Positions 5,820-10,339 of a DNA stretch of 10,339 nucleotides are shown here, in pieces. Position 1 is the stretch's first letter. Each line of letters begins with the position of its first letter. The DNA comes from DSAR01 sp034437315 (GTDB lineage Bacteria > Chloroflexota > Anaerolineae > B4-G1), in assembly GCA_034437315.1 (NCBI GenBank), contig DAOTUC010000316.1:1-10339 (forward strand). The letters run 5' to 3'. The notes beneath the pieces are model-generated. The model was not told the origin of the DNA and did no database searches. It saw only the letters and a program-made list of their open reading frames with translations. The position numbers and the translations under genes were made by a program.

Positions 5820-7123
5820 TCCTCTTCCAGCGTCTCCTGAATCTCCGTTTCCTTCGTCGCCTCCGCCCTCACCAACTTTTCCGCCATCTCTTTCAGTTTC
5901 GTCGCCTCCGGCGTGTCCATCGTGTCCAGACGTTCCAACAATTGACGCCAGGCTGCCTCTCCGGTGCGCCGGACCAATCCTGGCTCGGCGGAATCGGGCG
6001 CTTCCTCTTCAGGCGGCGGGGCGAAGGGATCTTGATCATATAGCCGACAGAAGACGTAATAGCCAATCACACGCAGCGTCGCCAGGACCGGCGCCGCCAG
6101 GAGCATACCGAGGATGCCGCCCAGGTTGCCGCCGATGATGATGCCGATCAGGACGACCAGGGGGTGCAAGTTCAGGCTGCCGCCCAGGATACGGGGGACG
6201 AGCAGGTTGCCCTCGACCTGTTGGATCACGATGTAAATCCCCAGTACCAGGACGGCGAACCAGAAGTTGCTCATCGGCAGAAATGCGGAACCCTGGAACA
6301 GGGCGACGAGTACTGCCGGTATCAGAGCGATGATGGGGCCGACGTTTGGCACGAACTCCATCAGGCCGGCGATGACGCCCATCACCACGGCGTAGGGCAG
6401 GCCAATGGCCGTGCCGATGACAGTGGTGATGACGAACATCGCCAGGCCCAGGATCAGCTGGCCGCGCAAGAAGGCGTTCCACACCCGGGCAATCCGCTGG
6501 CGTAGCCGAGCCATATCCGCCTGGTAGCCCGGGGGCGCCAGGCTATCCAGTTGGCGGATGATTCGATCGGCGTCCTTGACCAAGTAGAAGGCGGTCATCA
6601 GGATGAAGAGCACCCAGAGGGCGCCGGAAGCGAGACTAAACGCCACGTCTACCGTACCCTGGGCGACCTGGGTCACGAAGGAGCGCAGCATGGAACTGAT
6701 TTCCTCGTACACCCGGCTCAGGTCCAGGGTATAACCCGCGAACTCTAGCGGCCGGTCGAGAAAGTCGCCGATGTCGGTGATGACGCGGTTGAAATCGAAC
6801 TGGAAATTGCGTACGGCCCGCTGGATGCTGGGCACGACCGCCACCGGCGCAGCCAGCGTGGCCACCATCGCCAGGATCAGGACCAAGAAGACGATGGCGG
6901 TCGCCGCCCCGCGTGATATGGGCAGGTGATCCTTGAGGAAGCCGACGATAGGGTGGAGGATGAAGGCGGTCAGGAAAGCGATCATCATCGGGGCCAGAAG
7001 ATCCCGGAAGCGGTAGACGACCAGCGCCAACAACAGGAACAGGATCAGCGCCACGGTGCGCTTGGTGAAATCGCTCCAGCGGGGGTCTGTTCCGTTGGTG
7101 GAATGATCAGTTCTCATCTCCAT
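5816..7123 (-). CDS. AI-2E family transporter (PerM-like permease)
   Basis: A polytopic inner-membrane protein of the AI-2E/UPF0118 family (PF01594). Family members are tied to autoinducer-2 export, Na+/H+ antiport or unknown export; the name does not fix the substrate. Hydrophobic segments lie near 23-37, 43-62, 74-98, 160-182, 222-275, 286-302 and 320-356. The typical soluble stretch falls around 99-158, and the signatures EFVPNVGPIIALIPA (256-270) and QQVEGNLLVPRILGGSLNLHP (301-321) are clear. After the last membrane segment there is an unusual tail of about 70 residues (364-435), acidic and with predicted-helical charge patterns. The ATG at 7123 follows the stop of the peptidase gene by one base, with AGAGGA as ribosome binding site. 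The gene end overlaps the next start by ATGA. Confidence 0.93.
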   Translation of the reverse strand: MEMRTDHSTNGTDPRWSDFTKRTVALILFLLLALVVYRFRDLLAPMMIAFLTAFILHPIVGFLKDHLPISRGAATAIVFLVLILAMVATLAAPVAVVPSIQRAVRNFQFDFNRVITDIGDFLDRPLEFAGYTLDLSRVYEEISSMLRSFVTQVAQGTVDVAFSLASGALWVLFILMTAFYLVKDADRIIRQLDSLAPPGYQADMARLRQRIARVWNAFLRGQLILGLAMFVITTVIGTAIGLPYAVVMGVIAGLMEFVPNVGPIIALIPAVLVALFQGSAFLPMSNFWFAVLVLGIYIVIQQVEGNLLVPRILGGSLNLHPLVVLIGIIIGGNLGGILGMLLAAPVLATLRVIGYYVFCRLYDQDPFAPPPEEEAPDSAEPGLVRRTGEAAWRQLLERLDTMDTPEATKLKEMAEKLVRAEATKETEIQETLEEE

Positions 7124-7124
7124 A

Positions 7125-8900
7125 TTATCCTCTCAATCGAATGATCCAGGGCGACAGGGCCCAGATGTGCTCGCGGGTCAACGCGCGGAACATTTCGAGC
7201 AGGTTGTTTCGCCCGCGCCAGGCCGCCTTTTCCGAGGACGGGAAGGCCGGCGGGGTCAACGTCTGTTGTGGGGAACCAATCTGTACAGTCGTGTAGTCAC
7301 GATCTGGGTCCAGGTCGACCAGCTCTTTGGCGATTGCCAGCGCGGTCTCAAAATCACCCAGCTCGTCGACCAGGCCGACTTCCTGGGCCCGCCGCCCCGA
7401 CCACACACGGCCGCGGGCGACCTCCTCGACTGCTTCGGCAGTCATATCGCGCCCTTCCGCCACGCGGGATTTGAACAGCGTGTAAGTCGCCTCCATCTGC
7501 TGGCGGATGCGCTTCCGTTCCGCCTCGCTGAAGGGGGACATCTCGGAGTGCAGGCCAGCCATGGCCCCGCGCTGCACCGCCTCACGCCCGACGCCTAATT
7601 TCTCGTAGAGTTCGGCAGTCGAGAATTTGCCGCCCCAGATGCCGATGGAACCGGTCAACGTCGTCGGGCGGGCGACGATGCGATCGCCCGCCGCCGCGAC
7701 GTAGTAGCCGCCCGAGGCGGCCTGGCTACCCATCAGGACGACGACCGGTTTGCGCTGGCGCAAGCGCAGCGCCTCACGCCAGATCAGGTCGGACCCCAGG
7801 GGCGACCCGCCGGGCGATTCGACGTGGAAGATGACGGCGGCGACGCTGTCGTCGGCCTCGGCGTTGCGCAAGGCCTGGGCGATGGTCTCCGCCCCGGCCT
7901 GGGCCTCGTAGGGGTCGGGAAGGGGCAGTGGAAAGGGGGAGCGCCGGCTCGGCCCCGGGACGATCATCCCCTGCAACGAGACGACGCCGATCTTCTCGCG
8001 CGTGCGCGGTCGGCGCGGCAGACGCAGCCAACGGTACGCCTCTCGCCAGGCGACGGGTTTTCTGGGCGCCTCGGCCTTTTTGTTTTTGGCGTCCTTTTCC
8101 GGCTCTTGTTCTGATCCCTCAGGCGCCAGGCGGGCGACGATTTCATCCTCGTAACAGACCCCGTCGATCAGGCCTGCTTCGAGCGCCGCGGCGGCGGTGA
8201 GCGGCATCCGGTCGATCAATGCGCGCACCTGCTCCAGCTCAATCCCGCGCCCCTCGGCGACGGCGGCGACGATCTCGTCGTAAACGTCGTCGAGGAGAGC
8301 GTCGAACATTTCGCGATGGGCGTCGCTCATCGTCGCGCGGCGGAACATATCGGGTGCGGTCTTGTATTCGGCGATGCGCTCCAGGTTCGGCTCGACGCCG
8401 ATCATATCCAGCGCGTCCTTGAGGAAAACGGCCTCCAATCGCAGCCCCAGGAGGTTCAGGTGGGCCGCGGGCGGGAGAAGAATTTCGTCGCAGACGGCGG
8501 CCAGGTAATAATTCCCCATGCCGGCGCCGGGCAGCCAGGCGACCAGGTGTTTCCCTTGCGCTTGCAGATCGCCCAGAAGGCGGCGCAAGCTGTAGAGAGT
8601 CGCCAGGTCAGCCTGGAGGGACTGAAACGTCAGGACGACGTTCTGGACGCGGGAATCGCCGCCGATGATCCTCATCGCTTCCTCCAGGTCGGATAGGCAT
8701 GGGTCGGGATCGGGAAAGATGGGCAGCAGGTTCAACGGAAAGGGCAGCGGGTCCCGGGGGGCCGGGCATTCGGGATACGAGCCATGGAGGGTCAGCCTGA
8801 CGGTCTCCAGCCCCCGGCGGCGGAGCGAGCGACGTAGATTGCTGAGGGTGCGCAGGGTGTTGCGGAGGAGATTAACTGGGTTGAGTCGGATTTTGTTCAT
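7125..8900 (-). CDS. sppA: Signal peptide peptidase SppA, long (tandem S49) form
   Basis: S49-family serine protease with the two-repeat architecture of E. coli SppA (591 residues against 618). Such enzymes digest signal peptides left in the membrane with a Ser-Lys dyad built across the two repeats. The lysine lies in the first half, RIAEYKTAPDMF (Lys180); the serine lies in the second half, GSQAASGGYYVA (Ser396), followed by TLTGSIGIWGG (414-424). VESPGG (360-365) is the usual S49 strand. A charged linker (259-282) separates the halves. Oddly, no N-terminal membrane anchor or signal peptide is visible: residues 1-36 are basic and amphipathic (LRRSLRRRG), so the protein may be cytosolic or peripheral. 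The start at 8900 has AGGA 5 nt upstream. It is followed by the permease gene after 1 nt. Confidence 0.92.
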   Translation of the reverse strand: MNKIRLNPVNLLRNTLRTLSNLRRSLRRRGLETVRLTLHGSYPECPAPRDPLPFPLNLLPIFPDPDPCLSDLEEAMRIIGGDSRVQNVVLTFQSLQADLATLYSLRRLLGDLQAQGKHLVAWLPGAGMGNYYLAAVCDEILLPPAAHLNLLGLRLEAVFLKDALDMIGVEPNLERIAEYKTAPDMFRRATMSDAHREMFDALLDDVYDEIVAAVAEGRGIELEQVRALIDRMPLTAAAALEAGLIDGVCYEDEIVARLAPEGSEQEPEKDAKNKKAEAPRKPVAWREAYRWLRLPRRPRTREKIGVVSLQGMIVPGPSRRSPFPLPLPDPYEAQAGAETIAQALRNAEADDSVAAVIFHVESPGGSPLGSDLIWREALRLRQRKPVVVLMGSQAASGGYYVAAAGDRIVARPTTLTGSIGIWGGKFSTAELYEKLGVGREAVQRGAMAGLHSEMSPFSEAERKRIRQQMEATYTLFKSRVAEGRDMTAEAVEEVARGRVWSGRRAQEVGLVDELGDFETALAIAKELVDLDPDRDYTTVQIGSPQQTLTPPAFPSSEKAAWRGRNNLLEMFRALTREHIWALSPWIIRLRG

Positions 8901-8909
8901 TGGAGTCCT

Positions 8910-8937
8910 AAGGTTTAAGGTTGCAGGTTTAAGGTTG
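8910..8937. repeat. Four-unit 7-bp tandem repeat spanning the tsaD stop codon
   Basis: On the minus strand, four adjoining 7-bp units follow the consensus MAACCTK (8931-8937, 8924-8930, 8917-8923, 8910-8916). As a 14-bp unit the repeat is near exact: AGGTTTAAGGTTG occurs at 8911-8923 and 8925-8937 on the plus strand. The first unit encodes the last tsaD codons, Gln-Pro, and the stop TAA arises at its junction with the second. The repeat ends 10 nt before the sppA start codon. Confidence 0.75.
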
Positions 8938-9972
8938 TGTGCTGACCAGTCGGAGGGTCGGGATGACGTCCAGGTCCCAACCGGCCCGCTCGCCGGAGGT
9001 GAAGCGTTGGTGGGCGCAGGCGCCGACCATGGCGGCGTTGTCGGTGCACAGGAAGAGCGGCGGGTAGTAGACCGGCGCGCTGGCCCGTTGGGCCGTCGTC
9101 GCCCGCAGCGTCTGGTTGGCCGACACGCCTCCGCAGAGCAGGACGGCGTTCACGTCGAATTCGTCGGCCGCCCGCGCCGTCTTGGTCGCCAGCACGTCCA
9201 CCACCGAGGCCTGGAAACTGGCTGCCAGGTTCGCCAGCAAACGCCCCTGGGGAAGATCGGTGTATTTCTGCACGGTGCGCAGGACGGCCGTCTTGAGCCC
9301 GCTGAAGCTGAAATCGTAGGGTGAGTCGCTATCGTCCAACCAGGCCCGGGGGAAGTCGAAAGCCCTCGGATTCCCCTCATAGGCCGCTTTCTCGATCGCC
9401 GGCCCGCCGGGATAGGGCAGGCCCAGGAGCCGGCCGACCTTATCGAAGGCCTCGCCGGCGGCGTCGTCCAACGTGCCGCCCAGATATTGGTATTTTCCGT
9501 GGCCATGGACCAGGACCAATTCGGTGTGACCGCCGGAGACCAACAGCGCCAACAGGGGGAAATCCAGATCTTGGCCCGGCGGCGCGCTGCCCTCGCTCTC
9601 CACCTCCAGCCAGTGAGCGTAGATGTGGGCTTCCATGTGATTGACACCGACCAGGGGCAAGCCGCGCCCCAGGGCCAAGCCTTTGGCCGCGTTGACGCCC
9701 ACCAGGAGCGAGCCTGCCAGCCCAGGGCCATAGGTCACGCCGACGGCGTCCAGGTCGTCGTAACCCAGGTGCGCCTCCTGCATGGCCTGTTCGATCACTG
9801 GCACGATCGCCTCGACGTGGGCGCGGGAGGCCATCTCCGGGAAAACGCCGCCGTACTCGGCGTGCAATTCGATCTGCGAGGCGACGACGTTGGAGAGAAT
9901 CCGCCGACCGTCCTTGACGACGGCGGCGGCGGTCTCATCACACGAGGTCTCGATCGCCAAAATGCGGGTCAT
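8929..9972 (-). CDS. tsaD: tRNA N6-adenosine threonylcarbamoyltransferase
   Basis: TsaD (formerly Gcp/YgjD) transfers threonylcarbamoyl from TC-AMP to A37 of ANN-decoding tRNAs, working with TsaB and TsaE in the cytosol. The 347-residue protein shows ILAIETSCDET (4-14), GGVFPEMASRAH (41-52), the metal-binding NHMEAH (His112, His116), LVSGGHTEL (144-152), GEAFDKVGRLLGLPYPGG (173-190), GGVSAN (281-286) and CTDNAAM with metal-ligand Asp311. The frame is open to 10020, but the ATG at 9972 gives the standard MTRILAIETS start and has GGAG 5 nt upstream. It overlaps the stop of the preceding small ORF by ATGA. tsaB, tsaE and rimI are not in the window. Its last codons and stop lie in a 7-bp tandem repeat. 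Confidence 0.97.
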   Translation of the reverse strand: MTRILAIETSCDETAAAVVKDGRRILSNVVASQIELHAEYGGVFPEMASRAHVEAIVPVIEQAMQEAHLGYDDLDAVGVTYGPGLAGSLLVGVNAAKGLALGRGLPLVGVNHMEAHIYAHWLEVESEGSAPPGQDLDFPLLALLVSGGHTELVLVHGHGKYQYLGGTLDDAAGEAFDKVGRLLGLPYPGGPAIEKAAYEGNPRAFDFPRAWLDDSDSPYDFSFSGLKTAVLRTVQKYTDLPQGRLLANLAASFQASVVDVLATKTARAADEFDVNAVLLCGGVSANQTLRATTAQRASAPVYYPPLFLCTDNAAMVGACAHQRFTSGERAGWDLDVIPTLRLVSTQP

Positions 9973-10250
9973 TTGTTCTCCATTTGCAATACGATTGCCA
10001 TATTTCCGTGCACTTCCCAAGATTCAAGAAAGTTGGCTGTGTCAATCTCTCTGGGGCCGGTCATAGGATCGACGAGTAATAGTTGATCATAAATATAACT
10101 TTCTACGATGACCGTATGAACGTATGCCCGGTCACTTGTTGGGAACATATTGATGTAAACGATGGGATAAATCTCTCGTTCTATCAGTTGTTTCAGCTCC
10201 GTCAATGACAATGGATGTTTTTGTCTACGAAAAGGCAGCTTCGATTTCAT
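9969..10250 (-). CDS. Small protein resembling the C-terminal half of a C39-like peptidase domain, cysteine part absent
   Basis: A 93-residue ORF. Its pattern LTELKQLIEREIYPIVYINM (15-34), then AYVHTVIVE (His45) and LLLVDPMTGPREI (Asp61), then FLESWEVHGNMAIVL (74-88), matches the second half of C39-like cysteine peptidase domains, where the His and Asp belong to the catalytic triad. The N-terminal part, which would carry the nucleophilic Cys, is missing, and an in-frame stop lies just upstream of the ATG, so the protein as written should not be a protease. No Shine-Dalgarno precedes the ATG; it overlaps the end of the upstream frame by 26 nt and may rely on translational coupling. Its stop overlaps the tsaD start by ATGA. 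Base composition is visibly more AT-rich than the neighbours, which hints at foreign origin. The C39-like assignment is from pattern recognition only. Confidence 0.6.
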   Translation of the reverse strand: MKSKLPFRRQKHPLSLTELKQLIEREIYPIVYINMFPTSDRAYVHTVIVESYIYDQLLLVDPMTGPREIDTANFLESWEVHGNMAIVLQMENK

Positions 10251-10339
10251 GGCGGTGGAGTTCGTAGAGTTGACGGGCTTGATTTTCTATTTCTTCTGTC
10301 GGCGTCCATCCCACGACGGTGGCGCGTTCGCTATCTACA
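10225..10339 (-). CDS. Unrecognised protein, C-terminal 37 residues only (enters from the right edge)
   Basis: An open frame from the window edge ends at TAG (10225-10227). The visible part ends in TEEIENQARQLYELHRHEIEA followed by AFS, a charged and probably helical tail. It overlaps the start of the small C39-like ORF by 26 nt, the kind of overlap seen in coupled gene pairs, for example an antitoxin-like gene before a second gene; this is inference. I do not recognise the family and the start lies outside the window. Confidence 0.5.
   Translation of the reverse strand, partial: VDSERATVVGWTPTEEIENQARQLYELHRHEIEAAFS

Noticed and set aside
9973..10020. N-terminal 16-residue extension of TsaD
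   Set aside because: The family starts at the MTRILAIETS methionine, which has its own Shine-Dalgarno and an ATGA overlap with the gene before it.

Overview
All the recognisable genes in this 10.3-kb window lie on the minus strand, so transcription runs from right to left. The DNA is GC-rich and densely packed. The gene set is a bacterial housekeeping mix: t6A synthase, pyrimidine biosynthesis, an S49 peptidase, an AI-2E-family permease, a geranylgeranyl-reductase-type flavoprotein, a nitrilase-fold protein and a molybdenum hydroxylase subunit. Gene content and the short degenerate tandem repeats between genes feel like Chloroflexota (Anaerolineae or relatives). That is an impression, not a proof: no rRNA or other marker with clear phylogenetic signal is present.

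Reading in the direction of transcription, the right part (10339 to 4614) looks like one long transcription unit. It starts with the tail of an unrecognised gene that overlaps a small ORF resembling the C-terminal half of a C39-like peptidase without its cysteine part. This ORF overlaps tsaD by an ATGA. After a 28-bp 7-mer repeat comes an SppA-type S49 peptidase. Then follow an AI-2E-family permease (1-nt gap) and a GGR-family FAD oxidoreductase (ATGA overlap). The spacing implies co-transcription and translational coupling, but the functions do not form one pathway.

A 281-bp gap (4333-4613) ends that unit. It holds a 136-bp MITE-like element with near-perfect terminal inverted repeats and a probable 9-bp target duplication. 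It also holds a weak tRNA-His-like remnant and the presumed promoter of the next unit. The left part (4332 to 1) carries a nitrilase-superfamily gene whose catalytic cysteine position reads glycine, then a strong stem-loop, pyrB, a 40-bp 8-mer tandem repeat, a large molybdenum hydroxylase subunit without its usual FAD and Fe-S partners nearby, and the first 27 codons of an unrecognised gene.

I found no CRISPR array, prophage or clear defence system. The best leads are the Cys-to-Gly nitrilase homologue, two tandem microrepeats that each supply the stop codon of the gene before them, the pyrB leader hairpin, the MITE, and the truncated C39-like ORF coupled to tsaD.
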